64,000 bases of DNA from Flavobacterium sharifuzzamanii (GTDB lineage Bacteria; Bacteroidota; Bacteroidia; Flavobacteriales; Flavobacteriaceae): assembly GCF_003254585.1 (NCBI RefSeq), contig NZ_QJGZ01000039.1, positions 124,001 to 188,000 on the forward strand. The letters run 5' to 3'. The notes under the pieces were generated by a model, which saw only the letters and a list, made by a program, of their open reading frames with translations, had not been told where the DNA came from and did not search any database. A program made the position numbers and the translations under genes. Shown here one piece after another: positions 1-9,595 of the stretch (position 1 is its first letter; every line of letters starts with the position of its first letter).

Positions 1-107
1 TTCTTTAAATTTATTGCAGCAAATATCAGAACTGAGTTTTAAGTGAAAAAGCAAATTTCCAGCTAATTTTCAATGTATGTAACAAGTCGGAAAAACTTTG
101 TAATAAC

Positions 108-827
108 TTATAATTTCACCTTTTTCAAAAAATCAGAACGATAGGTTTCGCTCAGAATTAGAGCCGTATTTTTATTATTTTCTTCCAAATGATGAAGCAC
201 AATTTCATTATGATTAAAGAATTTTATCGCTTTTACAGCCACAATTTCTTTTTTGTTAATTCGGCAGAAATCGGCATCTGGCAATTCGTTTAAAAGCGTA
301 TCGAATTTTACATTTTTCAAATTCAGAAAACTTCCGTCTACAAGCAAAACCGTTTTATCACGACTGTCACTTGATGCTGTTGTGATATATTGGATTTTAT
401 TAAAATACAGCAGCGTTTTTCCTTTATCAGTATTAAGCTGAATGAATTTTTTTGAATTATCAGATTTATCGAAACGTTCAAAAGCTTTAGAAACTGCTTT
501 TTGGAGACGTTCTAATTTCACAGGTTTTGTGATATAATCAACTGCATCAATATTAAAAGCTTCTGCCGCATATTCTTTATAGGCCGTACAGAAAATAACC
601 AATTTGCTATCCAACATTTCGGCTAAATGCAAACCATCAATTCCTGGCATTTCGATATCAGAAATTAAGAGATCAAAATCCAGTTCGGGAATATCAGACA
701 AAAGTTTTTCAGGATTATTAAATGTTTTCACGATTTCCAATTCTGGAATTTGCTCGCAAAGCATTTTAAGGTAAGTCAATCCTGGAATTTCATCGTCCAG
801 AAGCAAGCATTTCAGTTTTGTATTCAA
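108..827 (-). CDS. LytTR-family response regulator
   Basis: Cytoplasmic DNA-binding response regulator of about 239 residues. An N-terminal receiver domain (about 1-120) shows the acidic pair DDE near residue 12, the phosphoacceptor in LLISDIEMPGIDG and a conserved lysine in YITKPVKL. A C-terminal LytTR DNA-binding domain (about 140-235) carries the typical DFCRINKKEIV segment. It overlaps the 3' end of the upstream kinase by 38 bp, so the two are translationally coupled cognate partners. The only start that keeps the whole receiver domain is a TTG at 827, because an in-frame stop lies just upstream at 834-836. The target genes cannot be read from the sequence. Confidence 0.93.
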   Translation of the reverse strand: MNTKLKCLLLDDEIPGLTYLKMLCEQIPELEIVKTFNNPEKLLSDIPELDFDLLISDIEMPGIDGLHLAEMLDSKLVIFCTAYKEYAAEAFNIDAVDYITKPVKLERLQKAVSKAFERFDKSDNSKKFIQLNTDKGKTLLYFNKIQYITTASSDSRDKTVLLVDGSFLNLKNVKFDTLLNELPDADFCRINKKEIVAVKAIKFFNHNEIVLHHLEENNKNTALILSETYRSDFLKKVKL

Positions 828-1551
828 GTAAATCTATTTTTAGATGAGCAATATAAACGTCATTTTCTATAAACTTGTCAAGTTTAAAATTATTCTTGTA
901 AATAATTCGCAGTCGATGTTCTAAAGTCGCATGGCCAAAACCGCTTCGTTCTTTTTTCAATACTTTTTTATCTGAGATTTTATTGGAAACCGTCATAAAA
1001 AAAGCATTGTTTTTAAATTCAAAAACTACCGAAATAAAAGCATCTGCACTTTGTAAGTCAGCATGTTTAAAAGCATTTTCAATTAAATCAATCGAAATTA
1101 AAGGCGCCAGCAGAGGCTGATCATACAATTTGTCTTCCTGATTGATATTGGTTTTAACTTTTAGTTCAAAAAGCGGACTGATTTTAATTTTATTGATTTC
1201 GATTAAATTCATCGCAAAATCAATTTCTTCTTTAGCCGTTACAAATTTCTTTTTGCTTTCGTAAAGAATGTAATCCAAAACATTTGCCAGTTTATCTAGA
1301 GCAAAATACGTCTGATACGCATGCGACTGAATCGAGTTTAGAATATTCTTAAACAAATGCGGATTCAGTTTTGATTCTAGATTTTCTAATTGCAAATCAT
1401 TGACTTTTGATTCTAAGGCATAAAAACTTTTTTCTGCATCTTCTTTTGCTTTTTTGGTTTGCATTAATTGATACACCATAAAACAAATGATGACAACTAA
1501 AAGCAATAGAATTGCCAGAAAAATAAAAGTGGTTGTATTGTTTTGCTGCAT
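790..1551 (-). CDS. LytS/YehU-type sensor histidine kinase
   Basis: Membrane-bound sensor kinase of 253 residues, partner of the adjacent LytTR regulator. One N-terminal membrane helix (about 8-27) is followed by a short coiled coil and a His_kinase domain with NPHLFKNILN, the counterpart of the usual NPHFLFNSLN, around residues 63-72. A HATPase N-box reads DLIENAFKHA, and a C-terminal GFGHATLEHRL stands where the G-box region is expected. No extracytoplasmic sensor domain is visible, so it may sense through the membrane or through the membrane protein encoded 6 bp upstream. The start is the ATG at 1551. Confidence 0.9.
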   Translation of the reverse strand: MQQNNTTTFIFLAILLLLVVIICFMVYQLMQTKKAKEDAEKSFYALESKVNDLQLENLESKLNPHLFKNILNSIQSHAYQTYFALDKLANVLDYILYESKKKFVTAKEEIDFAMNLIEINKIKISPLFELKVKTNINQEDKLYDQPLLAPLISIDLIENAFKHADLQSADAFISVVFEFKNNAFFMTVSNKISDKKVLKKERSGFGHATLEHRLRIIYKNNFKLDKFIENDVYIAHLKIDLLEYKTEMLASGR

Positions 1552-1557
1552 GTTTTT

Positions 1558-2256
1558 TTAATTTAATTCTTTTCGTAATTGATTTATGAACCTAACTAAA
1601 TCATCAAAGAAGTTACGCATTAAATTATCTTCAATCATATTTGGCGTTTCCATATTTCCATGTAGAAAATCGATTGTTTCTTCAAAAAACACTTTAAGTA
1701 TATTAGCATCTTGAACTATTTTAATATAATCTTCTGAGTTAAAATTATATTCAAATAAATGTCCATATCTGACATTAAAAGAGAATAGTAATGAATAAAA
1801 GTTTTTAAATAATAAAATTTGTTTATTCAATTCTAACTGCTTTTCTCTTATTAAGTAATCGTCTAGTGGTTTTACTTGCACCTTATCTAATATTGTATTT
1901 GCTGATTTTGCAAAATCTAACAAGAACTGGTTGACTTGAGGAAAGAATGCTGTTAATTCGTCATATGCATCCATACGCCTCATCAAAATATTGTTTTTTT
2001 TATTTTCAGCATTACTCTGTTCACTTACTAAATAAGTTAAATAGCCTAAAATTATTAAACTAAAAAGTGAAATCAGAGTATTTATTGTTCCTCCCAAATA
2101 ATCTCCAAACGACGCCCAATCTGAAATATCATTGGATAAAATATTCGAATTAAAATTTAAAATAAAGAAAAACAAAGGTAAAGTCAATAAAGCAACAAAA
2201 ACAACAATCAAAAAAATTATAACTCTTTTATTCTTTAAAATTATAGACATACTCAT
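1558..2256 (-). CDS. Two-helix membrane protein, AbiC-like
   Basis: Protein of 232 residues with two N-terminal membrane helices (about 11-34 and 57-78) separated by the short loop DWASFGDYLGG. The rest is an alpha-helical cytoplasmic domain. The W-x-x-FGD-x-x-GG followed by a second helix and a polar coiled segment resembles the putative phage abortive-infection AbiC family (PF16872). That is a judgement by eye. It sits 6 bp upstream of the LytS-type kinase on the same strand, so all three genes probably form one operon, and the protein could be an accessory sensor instead of a defence protein. Two ATGs (2256 and 2250) are both usable. Confidence 0.7.
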   Translation of the reverse strand: MSMSIILKNKRVIIFLIVVFVALLTLPLFFFILNFNSNILSNDISDWASFGDYLGGTINTLISLFSLIILGYLTYLVSEQSNAENKKNNILMRRMDAYDELTAFFPQVNQFLLDFAKSANTILDKVQVKPLDDYLIREKQLELNKQILLFKNFYSLLFSFNVRYGHLFEYNFNSEDYIKIVQDANILKVFFEETIDFLHGNMETPNMIEDNLMRNFFDDLVRFINQLRKELN

Positions 2257-2401
2257 TTTAGCTTAAATTCATACAAATATGAGAAAAGCTATCGATTAAA
2301 TAGTAAAATATAATTGAATTATCTAAATAAGGAGACTTTCAAATTTGTGTTAACGTTAAGTAAAATAGAACGGAATATTTATGATTTCGAGCACTTTTCA
2401 C

Positions 2402-2409
2402 TACATTTG
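2402..2409 (+). promoter_or_regulatory. TAnnTTTG -7 box for the RND exporter gene
   Basis: TACATTTG matches the Bacteroidota -7 consensus and lies 20 bp before the ATG at 2430, giving a very short leader. No clear -33 TTG was seen. Confidence 0.55.
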
Positions 2410-2429
2410 CATCCATTTTTAAAGATTTT

Positions 2430-4796
2430 ATGAAAAACACTGTCCAAGTTGGATTTTGGGAAAAACTTGCCCGAATTATACTTAAAAACCGAATTACGAT
2501 TCTGGTTATACTTTCTGCTTTAACTCTTTTCTTTGGTTATCAGTGGAAGAATCTTTCTATGACTTATACTGAAGCTAACCTGCTTCCGAAAGATCATATT
2601 GCAAATAAAGATTATCAAAAATTCTTAGACAAATTTGGCGAAGAAGGAAACTTAATTGTTATTGGTTTTAAAGATCCTAAATTCTTTACACCAAAAAATT
2701 ATGCTGCTTGGACCGAATTGATGAACGGTTTGAAAAAAGCCAAAGAAGTTGATTTGGTAATTTCTTTGAATGATTTAAAGAAGCTTGAAAAAGATACAGT
2801 AAATCAGAAGTTTGTTCTAGCACCATTTATCGAAGAAAGCAAAGCGCTTGACGCTAATTACTTAAAAAGCGTACAATATGATTTGTTTCACAATCTTCCT
2901 TTCTACGAAGGATTGTTGTTTAACAAAGAAAGCGGAAGTGTTCGTTCTGCGATTTACATGAACAAAGCCTTAGTAAATACGGCTGAAAGAAAGACTTTTA
3001 TCTTAAATGATTTGGTTCCTAAAATCGATAAATTCGAAAAAACAACTGGAATCGATCTTAAAGTTTCGGGAATGCCGTACATCCGTACAATCAATGCGGA
3101 TAATATGAAAGGCGAAATCGGACTTTTTATTGGAGCATCTTTATTGACTGTTTCTCTGATTTTCTTTTTCTTCTTCCGTTCGTTTAGAGCTACTTTTATT
3201 TCGATTTGCATTTTAATTGTCGGAGTAACTTGGTCGTTTGGAACGCTTGGATTATTTGGTTATAAAATCACGATTTTAACAGCAATTATTCCACCGCTGA
3301 TTATCGTAATCGGAATTACAAACTGTATTTTCCTGATTAATAAATATCAGCAGGAAATAAAACTGCATAACAATCAGGCAAAAGCATTACAGCGTGTGAT
3401 TTCAAAAATTGGATCTTCGACTTTGATGACCAATTTGACGGCTGCGATTGGTTTTGCAACTTTGATGATTACAGGAAACGAACTTCTTTTTGAGTTCGGA
3501 TTAGTAACTTCTATCAATGTACTTTCTGTTTATACTTTGACACTTTTTATCGTGCCAATTATCTACAGTTTTATGCCATTGCCAAAAGAAAAGCACTTAT
3601 ATCACTTAGACAAAACTTACATTTCGACACTTTTAAATACAGTTACAACTATAGTTAAAGGCAAAAAAACAATTGTTTATTGCATTTACGCTGTTCTATT
3701 TTTTGTGAGTTTGAATGGAGTAAGACAAATGAAAGTGTCGGGAAGTTTGATTGGCGAAATGCCGAAAAGCGCTTCTTTCTTTAAAGATATTTTATTTTAC
3801 GAAAAAGAATTCAACGGTGTAATGCCGCTTGAAATTATGATTGACACCAAAAAGAAAAAAGGTGTTATGAAACCGTCAACCATTCGTAAAATGGACGAAT
3901 TGCAGAATACCATTTCTGAAATTCCAGAATTGGCAAAACCTGTTTCGGTTGTAAACTTGGTTAAATATGCAAAACAGGCTTTCTACAACGGAAACCCTGA
4001 ATATTACCAATTGCCAACTTCTCAGGAACAGACTTTTATTTTGGGTTATGCTAAAAATGCAACTAAAAACAGCAAAGAAAACTTAATGAAAGCTTACGTT
4101 GATTCGACTGGACAATATGCCAGAATCACAACTTTCATGAAAGATATTGGAACAGATGAAATGGCAAAAGTAGAAGGAAAACTTCGCAAGAAAATTGACG
4201 AAATTTTCCCGAAAGACCGTTATGAAGTTACGATTACAGGAAAAGCATTGGTTTTCCAGAAAGGAACAACTTATTTGGCGCATAACTTAATCGAGTCATT
4301 ATTGTTTGCGATTTTAACTATTGCAATCTTAATGCTGTATTTATTCCGTTCGTTCAAAATGGTAGCAGCTTCTTTGATTACGAATATTTTACCGCTTTGT
4401 ATTACTTCTGGTTTAATGGGTTATTTCGGAATTCCATTAAAACCATCAACGATTTTGGTATTCAGTATCGCTTTCGGAATCTCGGTAGATAATGCCATTC
4501 AGTTTATGGCGAAATACAAACATGATCTGATGCAAAATAAAGGAAAAGTGAAGAAATCTGTTTTCAGCGCTTTAAGAGAAACTGGAGTAAGTACTTTCTA
4601 TACTTCTGTGGTTTTAATTTTAGGTTTTGCGACTTTTACATTATCAAGCTTCAGCGGAACTATTGCTTTAGGAGGATTAATTTCTTGTACTTTGGTTTTT
4701 GCGATGTTTGCTAATTTGGTTGTATTGCCTTCATTGGTTTTGACTTTCGAGAAGAAGAAAACAAGGAAAGAGGAATTGGAGAGTTTGGAGAAGTAG
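2430..4796 (+). CDS. RND-superfamily (MMPL/SSD-like) exporter
   Basis: Inner-membrane protein of 788 residues from the RND superfamily. It has the duplicated layout of the family: helix near 18-36, extracytoplasmic domain (about 40-225), a bundle of five or six helices (about 228-385), another helix near 410-430, a second extracytoplasmic domain (about 435-620) and a second helix bundle (about 622-775). The second bundle contains AFGISVDNAIQFM, a polar intramembrane segment of the type used for proton coupling. The short loops and size match single-gene predicted exporters of the MMPL/sterol-sensing type, not the 1,000-residue AcrB type. No membrane-fusion or outer-membrane partner lies beside it. 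Substrate unknown; lipid or hydrophobic compounds are the usual inference. Confidence 0.88.
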   Translation: MKNTVQVGFWEKLARIILKNRITILVILSALTLFFGYQWKNLSMTYTEANLLPKDHIANKDYQKFLDKFGEEGNLIVIGFKDPKFFTPKNYAAWTELMNGLKKAKEVDLVISLNDLKKLEKDTVNQKFVLAPFIEESKALDANYLKSVQYDLFHNLPFYEGLLFNKESGSVRSAIYMNKALVNTAERKTFILNDLVPKIDKFEKTTGIDLKVSGMPYIRTINADNMKGEIGLFIGASLLTVSLIFFFFFRSFRATFISICILIVGVTWSFGTLGLFGYKITILTAIIPPLIIVIGITNCIFLINKYQQEIKLHNNQAKALQRVISKIGSSTLMTNLTAAIGFATLMITGNELLFEFGLVTSINVLSVYTLTLFIVPIIYSFMPLPKEKHLYHLDKTYISTLLNTVTTIVKGKKTIVYCIYAVLFFVSLNGVRQMKVSGSLIGEMPKSASFFKDILFYEKEFNGVMPLEIMIDTKKKKGVMKPSTIRKMDELQNTISEIPELAKPVSVVNLVKYAKQAFYNGNPEYYQLPTSQEQTFILGYAKNATKNSKENLMKAYVDSTGQYARITTFMKDIGTDEMAKVEGKLRKKIDEIFPKDRYEVTITGKALVFQKGTTYLAHNLIESLLFAILTIAILMLYLFRSFKMVAASLITNILPLCITSGLMGYFGIPLKPSTILVFSIAFGISVDNAIQFMAKYKHDLMQNKGKVKKSVFSALRETGVSTFYTSVVLILGFATFTLSSFSGTIALGGLISCTLVFAMFANLVVLPSLVLTFEKKKTRKEELESLEK

Positions 4797-4891
4797 TTTT
4801 CGTTTGCCACGAATTTCACTAATTGACACGAATTCAAAAAATATTAATCTTTGTCAAAGTTTTGACCTTTGACAAAGATTAACACACAGTT

Positions 4892-5048
4892 TGTCATTCC
4901 GAGGAACGAGGAATCGCACTCGAAGCTCGACAAAGATTTGCCACAATCTTGTCATTTCGACGAAGGAGAAATCTCCGCAAGTAGCTCCGCACAGTAATTC
5001 CTAGCTTTGTCGAGTTTCTTACGGAGATTTCTCCTTCGTCGAAATGAC
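4892..5048. repeat. Composite palindromic dispersed repeat
   Basis: The full copy (4951-5048) begins GTCATTTCGACGAAGGAGAA and ends with its reverse complement TTCTCCTTCGTCGAAATGAC, enclosing a core with CTTTGTCGAG. Just before it, 4893-4939 is the left part of a second, divergent copy (GTCATTCCGAGGAACGAG), so two elements are joined. Related copies lie at 20926-21011, 56803-56927, 60601-60652 and 61975-62026. Together with gene-free DNA on each side this accounts for the gap 4797-5161. Confidence 0.8.
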
Positions 5049-5108
5049 AAAAATGGACATAAAACAAACCTATAAAAAATTCAACTTCCCAAATTAATTA
5101 TTATCGAT

Positions 5109-5116
5109 TATATTTG
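5109..5116 (+). promoter_or_regulatory. TAnnTTTG -7 box for asnS
   Basis: TATATTTG matches the Bacteroidota -7 consensus, 45 bp upstream of the asnS ATG. The leader is AT-rich and shows no T-box or other riboswitch. Confidence 0.6.
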
Positions 5117-5161
5117 CAGTTGTTCAAAACGAATATTATTTAATATCAATTATATATAAAA

Positions 5162-6607
5162 ATGAAACACACAAAAGTTAGAGACTTATTAAACAGTACG
5201 ACGACGTTACAGGAAGTGAATGCAAAAGGTTGGGTGAGAACTTTTAGAAATAATCAGTTCATCGCTTTAAATGACGGTTCTACAATTAATAATATTCAAT
5301 GTGTTGTTGATTTTGAAAATACACCAGAAGAGACTTTAAAAAGAATCACAACTGGAGCAGCGGTTTCTGTAATTGGAACTTTGGTTGAAAGTAAAGGTGC
5401 AGGTCAGAAATACGAAATTCAGGTGAACAAACTTGAAATTCTTGGAGATTCTGATGCTGAGAAATTCCCAATGCAGCCTAAAAAACACTCTTTAGAATTT
5501 TTACGTGAAAACGCTCACTTGCGCGTACGTACAAATGCTTTTGGTGCAATTATGCGTGTGCGTTCAGTATTGTCTTATGCAGTTCACAAATATTTCCAAG
5601 ATAAAGGTTTCGTTTATGTAAACACGCCAATTATCACTGGAGCTGATGCTGAAGGTGCTGGAGAAATGTTCCAAGTTACTTCTTTGCCATTGGATAATCT
5701 TCCTAAAAACGAAGAAGGAAACATTGATTTCAAAAAAGATTTCTTTGGAAAACATACCAACTTAACGGTTTCTGGACAATTAGAAGGAGAAACTTTTGCA
5801 ATGGCTTTGGGACAGATTTATACTTTTGGACCAACGTTTAGAGCAGAAAACTCAAACACTTCTCGTCACTTGGCAGAATTCTGGATGATCGAGCCTGAAG
5901 TTGCTTTCAACGACCTTGACGACAACATGGATTTGGCTGAAGATTTTATTCAGTATGTAATTAAATATGCTTTAGACAACTGTAAAGACGATTTGAAATT
6001 CTTAGAAGGAAGACTTTTAGAAGAAGAAAAATCAAAACCACAGGCTGAAAGAAGCGAAATGGCATTGTTAGAGAAATTGAACTTTGTTTTAGAAAACAAC
6101 TTCAAACGCGTTTCTTATACAGAAGCAATTGATATTTTAAGAGATTCAACTCCAAATAAAAAGAAGAAATTCCAATATTTAATCAACGAATGGGGAGCTG
6201 ATTTACAGTCAGAACACGAGCGTTTCTTGGTTGAAAAACACTTTAAATGTCCAGTAATTTTATACGATTACCCAGCAAACATTAAAGCGTTTTACATGCG
6301 TTTGAATGACAATACTGAACCAGGAAGAGAAACTGTACGTGCAATGGATATCCTTTTCCCTGGAATTGGAGAAATCGTTGGTGGTTCTGAAAGAGAAGAG
6401 CGTTACGACGTTCTGGTTGAGAAAATGGAAAAACTAGGAATTGACAAAGAAGAATTATACTGGTATTTAGACACCAGAAGATTCGGTTCTGCAACTCACG
6501 CAGGTTTCGGTTTAGGATTTGAGCGTTTGGTATTGTTTGTAACTGGAATGACAAATATTAGAGACGTAATTCCTTTCCCAAGAACTCCTGGAAGTGCAGA
6601 ATTTTAA
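5162..6607 (+). CDS. asnS: Asparaginyl-tRNA synthetase
   Basis: Cytoplasmic class IIb synthetase that charges tRNA-Asn with asparagine. Its 481 residues fit the family. An N-terminal OB-fold anticodon-binding domain (about 1-105, with GWVRTFRNN) precedes the catalytic core: motif 2 in [20 protein letters not shown] and motif 3 in [15 protein letters not shown], followed by the AsnRS-type ending [16 protein letters not shown]. The insertion and this ending separate it from AspRS. It has its own promoter, and a strong inverted repeat separates it from rpoN. Confidence 0.97.
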   Translation: MKHTKVRDLLNSTTTLQEVNAKGWVRTFRNNQFIALNDGSTINNIQCVVDFENTPEETLKRITTGAAVSVIGTLVESKGAGQKYEIQVNKLEILGDSDAEKFPMQPKKHSLEFLRENAHLRVRTNAFGAIMRVRSVLSYAVHKYFQDKGFVYVNTPIITGADAEGAGEMFQVTSLPLDNLPKNEEGNIDFKKDFFGKHTNLTVSGQLEGETFAMALGQIYTFGPTFRAENSNTSRHLAEFWMIEPEVAFNDLDDNMDLAEDFIQYVIKYALDNCKDDLKFLEGRLLEEEKSKPQAERSEMALLEKLNFVLENNFKRVSYTEAIDILRDSTPNKKKKFQYLINEWGADLQSEHERFLVEKHFKCPVILYDYPANIKAFYMRLNDNTEPGRETVRAMDILFPGIGEIVGGSEREERYDVLVEKMEKLGIDKEELYWYLDTRRFGSATHAGFGLGFERLVLFVTGMTNIRDVIPFPRTPGSAEF

Positions 6608-6608
6608 T

Positions 6609-6728
6609 CTGAGGTACTGAGGTACTGAGGTACTAAGATTCTAAGGTTTTAACATATAATAAAATTTGTTTCAGGTTTCAAGTTTCAAGTTGTGGCACGT
6701 TCTTCAACCTGAAACTTGAAACTTGAAA
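6609..6728. repeat. Short tandem repeat plus long inverted repeat between asnS and rpoN
   Basis: The 8-mer CTGAGGTA occurs three times in a row at 6609-6632. Further on, TTTCAAGTTTCAAGTT (6676-6691) is mirrored exactly by its reverse complement at 6713-6728. The arms are themselves tandem copies of an 8-mer, and the loop between them contains GTGGCACG. The hairpin may end asnS transcription, though no poly-T tract follows directly. Confidence 0.7.
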
Positions 6729-6744
6729 CTTTTAACAAAATCAA

Positions 6745-8205
6745 ATGCTAAAGCAATTTTTAAATTTAAAATTATCCCAAAAATTATCTCCACAGCAAAT
6801 TCAGCTGATGAAGTTAATTCAATTGCCTACGCAAGCTTTTGAACAGCGTTTATTAGAAGAAATGAACGAAAATCCGGCTCTAGAAGCTGGAAAAGAAGAC
6901 GATTACGAAGCTGATGAATACGCTAATGAAGACTACGACGATTATGATGATGCAGAATCTGACAGAATCGAAGCAGACGACATTAATATTGACGAATATC
7001 TAAGCGACGACGATACGCCTGATTACAAAACTCAGGTAAACAATTACAGTGATGACGAGGAACGCGAAACGCCATTTGCGGCTCCGATAAGTTTCCATCA
7101 GGATTTAATCAATCAGCTGAATACTTTTATTCTGAACGATGAAGAACGCGAAATCGCTGAATTCCTTGTTGGAAGTATTGATGATATGGGCTACATCCGC
7201 AGAAGTATTCCAGACATTGTAGACGACATGGCTTTCACTCAGGGAATTTACACTGATGAAGCAATGGTCGAAAAAATGTTGACGGTAATTCACGAACTTG
7301 AACCTTCAGGAGTTGGTGCACGTGATTTACAGGAATGTTTACTGCTTCAACTAAAACATAAAACGCCAACTGAATATGTTGATTTAGCAATCGATATTAT
7401 CGAAAATCAGTTTGATGCTTTTACAAAAAAACATTACGATAAGCTTTTACAGAAATACAGTATTTCAAACGAACAGCTTAAAAAAGCAATTCACGAAATT
7501 GAAAGATTAAACCCAAAACCGGGTGGTTCTTTTGCTGGAAACAATAAAGTAACAGAAAACATTGTTCCCGACTTTGCCATCAGAATTGTTGACGGCGAAC
7601 TGGAACTGACTTTAAACGGAAGAAATGCTCCTTCTCTGCACGTTTCTAAAGATTATCAGGAAATGATGCAGACGTACAAAGAATCTCGTGATAAATCGAC
7701 TGCACAGAAAGATGCCGTTCAATTTATCAAGCAAAAACTAGATTCTGCAAAATGGTTTATTGATGCAATTAGACAGCGTCAGGAAACTCTTTTTGTGACC
7801 ATGAATGCCATCATGCATTATCAGGAAGAATATTTCTTAGATGGTGACGAAACCAAACTAAAACCAATGATCTTAAAAGACATTGCAGATATGGTTGGTT
7901 TAGATATCTCGACCATTTCGCGTGTAGCAAATAGCAAATATGTAGAAACACCATACGGAACTAAACTGATTAAAGAGTTTTTCTCTGAAGCGATGAAAAA
8001 TGATCAGGGAGAAGATGTTTCAACTTTAGAAATTAAAAAAATTCTTCAAAACACGATTGAAGAAGAAGATAAAAGAAAACCGCTTCCAGATGATCAATTG
8101 GCCGAAATCTTAAAAGAAAAAGGATATCCGATTGCAAGAAGAACTATTGCTAAATATCGTGAACAATTGGATATTCCGGTAGCTAGAATGAGAAAGAAGA
8201 TTTAA
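6745..8205 (+). CDS. rpoN: RNA polymerase sigma-54 factor
   Basis: Sigma-54 of 486 residues. The N-terminal glutamine-rich activator-interacting region I (MLKQFLNLKLSQKLSPQQIQ) is followed by a very acidic region II (about 50-115), the core-binding domain and a DNA-binding domain with the helix-turn-helix near 380-400. The RpoN box ARRTIAKYRE lies at residues 464-473, where it should be near the C terminus. Sigma-54 needs an AAA+ activator; one candidate partner is encoded in this window at 31746-33107. The ATG at 6745 gives the expected N terminus. Confidence 0.97.
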   Translation: MLKQFLNLKLSQKLSPQQIQLMKLIQLPTQAFEQRLLEEMNENPALEAGKEDDYEADEYANEDYDDYDDAESDRIEADDINIDEYLSDDDTPDYKTQVNNYSDDEERETPFAAPISFHQDLINQLNTFILNDEEREIAEFLVGSIDDMGYIRRSIPDIVDDMAFTQGIYTDEAMVEKMLTVIHELEPSGVGARDLQECLLLQLKHKTPTEYVDLAIDIIENQFDAFTKKHYDKLLQKYSISNEQLKKAIHEIERLNPKPGGSFAGNNKVTENIVPDFAIRIVDGELELTLNGRNAPSLHVSKDYQEMMQTYKESRDKSTAQKDAVQFIKQKLDSAKWFIDAIRQRQETLFVTMNAIMHYQEEYFLDGDETKLKPMILKDIADMVGLDISTISRVANSKYVETPYGTKLIKEFFSEAMKNDQGEDVSTLEIKKILQNTIEEEDKRKPLPDDQLAEILKEKGYPIARRTIAKYREQLDIPVARMRKKI

Positions 8206-8251
8206 TATTTTCTTTTTAATCATATAAGAAATAGAAGTTCATTTAAATAGC

Positions 8252-8284
8252 AAACCCGACAGGTTTTGAAAACCTGTCGGGTTT
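8252..8284. terminator. Perfect 16-bp inverted repeat, probable bidirectional terminator
   Basis: AAACCCGACAGGTTTT is followed after one base by its exact reverse complement. It sits between the convergent ends of rpoN and the 146-residue gene, where a two-way terminator is expected. The same sequence is, from general knowledge, a frequent intergenic repeat in Bacteroidota. Confidence 0.75.
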
Positions 8285-8305
8285 AATTATAATATCTATA
8301 AACCT

Positions 8306-8746
8306 TTATTTATACTCGTCTGGCAATATTTTCACATCAAACAAAAAAACTTTCTTTTTGTCACTATAGCTATAAACCAAAGTATAATCGTTTTCTCTAA
8401 AAACCTTAAGCCCTGGATTTGCTTTTGCAGTACTTAAAAGACTTTTCTTGATTTCTTCTTGAATTATATTTACCTCAGCAGTTTCTTTAACAACATTCAG
8501 CAATGTCAAATTGTACTGAACTGTCTTTTCTTCATGCAAACTTACACTGTCTAACCGAATACCTTCCTGAATATTTAGAGGACAACTTTTATTATATTTT
8601 GCAATTAATTCTACTACTTCAGTGTTTACTTCATCTTCTTTTTCGCCTAGATAAAATTGAAAATAAACTACAAAAGCGACAGCAATTCCAATTAATACTA
8701 ACAATAAAACAGTCGATTTTCTCATATTTTTTAATGTTTTTGTCAT
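8306..8746 (-). CDS. Membrane-anchored protein of unknown function
   Basis: Protein of 146 residues with one N-terminal helix (about 13-31) and a probable periplasmic domain of about 110 residues. The domain holds a single cysteine in NKSCPLNIQEGIRLDSV, a motif shared by small uncharacterised membrane or lipoproteins in several Gram-negative groups, and ends in alternating strand-like segments. A second ATG at 8725 (MRKST) would give a cleaner N terminus. It lies 22 bp downstream of tdk and is probably cotranscribed. No function can be assigned. Confidence 0.75.
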   Translation of the reverse strand: MTKTLKNMRKSTVLLLVLIGIAVAFVVYFQFYLGEKEDEVNTEVVELIAKYNKSCPLNIQEGIRLDSVSLHEEKTVQYNLTLLNVVKETAEVNIIQEEIKKSLLSTAKANPGLKVFRENDYTLVYSYSDKKKVFLFDVKILPDEYK

Positions 8747-8768
8747 GGCTTATATTAAGTAAAACAAT

Positions 8769-9359
8769 CTATTTCCCCTGATTCTTTTTCATTGCTTTAA
8801 AATACGCTGCACGGCTAAGCGGCTCGTATTCTTCTGTTTCTCCAAGCATCACCAATTTATCGTTATCGGTTTTTCTAAAACTATAATTGGCTAAATTTCC
8901 TGTTCTGGTACAAACGGCATGCACTTTCGTCACATACTCAGCAGTTGCCATAAGTCCAGGCATTGGTCCAAACGGATTTCCTTTAAAATCCATATCCAAA
9001 CCAGCCACAATTACACGAATTCCTTGATTCGCCAAATCATTGCAGACCGTAATAATTTCATCGTCAAAAAACTGCGCTTCGTCAATACCAATCACATCAC
9101 AGCCTTGCGCCAAAATCAAAATATTGGCAGCTGCAGGAACTGGAGTTGAGCGAATTTCGTTGGCATCATGAGACACCACCATTTCGTCATGATAGCGGGT
9201 ATCAATAGCAGGTTTAAAGATTTCTACTCTTTGTTTGGCAAATTGGGCGCGCTTTAATCTTCGGATCAGCTCTTCGGTTTTACCCGAAAACATTGATCCA
9301 CAAATAACTTCAATCCAACCAAATTGTTCTTTGTGATTTACTGTATTTTCGAGAAACAT
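8769..9359 (-). CDS. tdk: Thymidine kinase
   Basis: Cytosolic type II thymidine kinase, which phosphorylates thymidine with ATP in the pyrimidine salvage pathway. The P-loop [10 protein letters not shown] is followed by GIDEAQFF (Walker B and the lid region), and by [12 protein letters not shown], which holds one residue of the zinc-binding lasso. From the ATG at 9359 the protein is 196 residues, the normal family length. An upstream ATG at 9452 would add 31 residues that do not resemble any thymidine kinase N terminus, so the shorter start was chosen. A small membrane protein follows 22 bp downstream. Confidence 0.94.
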   Translation of the reverse strand: MFLENTVNHKEQFGWIEVICGSMFSGKTEELIRRLKRAQFAKQRVEIFKPAIDTRYHDEMVVSHDANEIRSTPVPAAANILILAQGCDVIGIDEAQFFDDEIITVCNDLANQGIRVIVAGLDMDFKGNPFGPMPGLMATAEYVTKVHAVCTRTGNLANYSFRKTDNDKLVMLGETEEYEPLSRAAYFKAMKKNQGK

Positions 9360-9595
9360 TTTGTATTTTTCTACCTTTAAAAATGAATAGTTTTTATTAC
9401 TTTGTACTGGCAATAAATTGATGTAAAAATGTACTGTTTTACATTTTTTCAAAAGTAGAAAATTTTTAGCAAACCTTAGATTCGCGAAAGCGTATTAACA
9501 GAAATAAAAAATTATCTTTTGAATTTCCTTGAGAATAGAGACATTCAGACATCAAATACACTAAAATACCTTATTCACTATAATTTTCAACAGTT

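Noticed and set aside
4797..5161. A CRISPR array or insertion sequence
   Set aside because: The repeats are palindromic and few, without regular spacers or a transposase gene.
6676..6728. GTGGCACG in the loop upstream of rpoN as a sigma-54 promoter
   Set aside because: No TTGC element lies at the correct spacing and the sequence is part of the loop of an inverted repeat.
9360..9452. A longer thymidine kinase start at 9452
   Set aside because: The extra 31 residues do not match any thymidine kinase N terminus; the ATG at 9359 gives the normal length.
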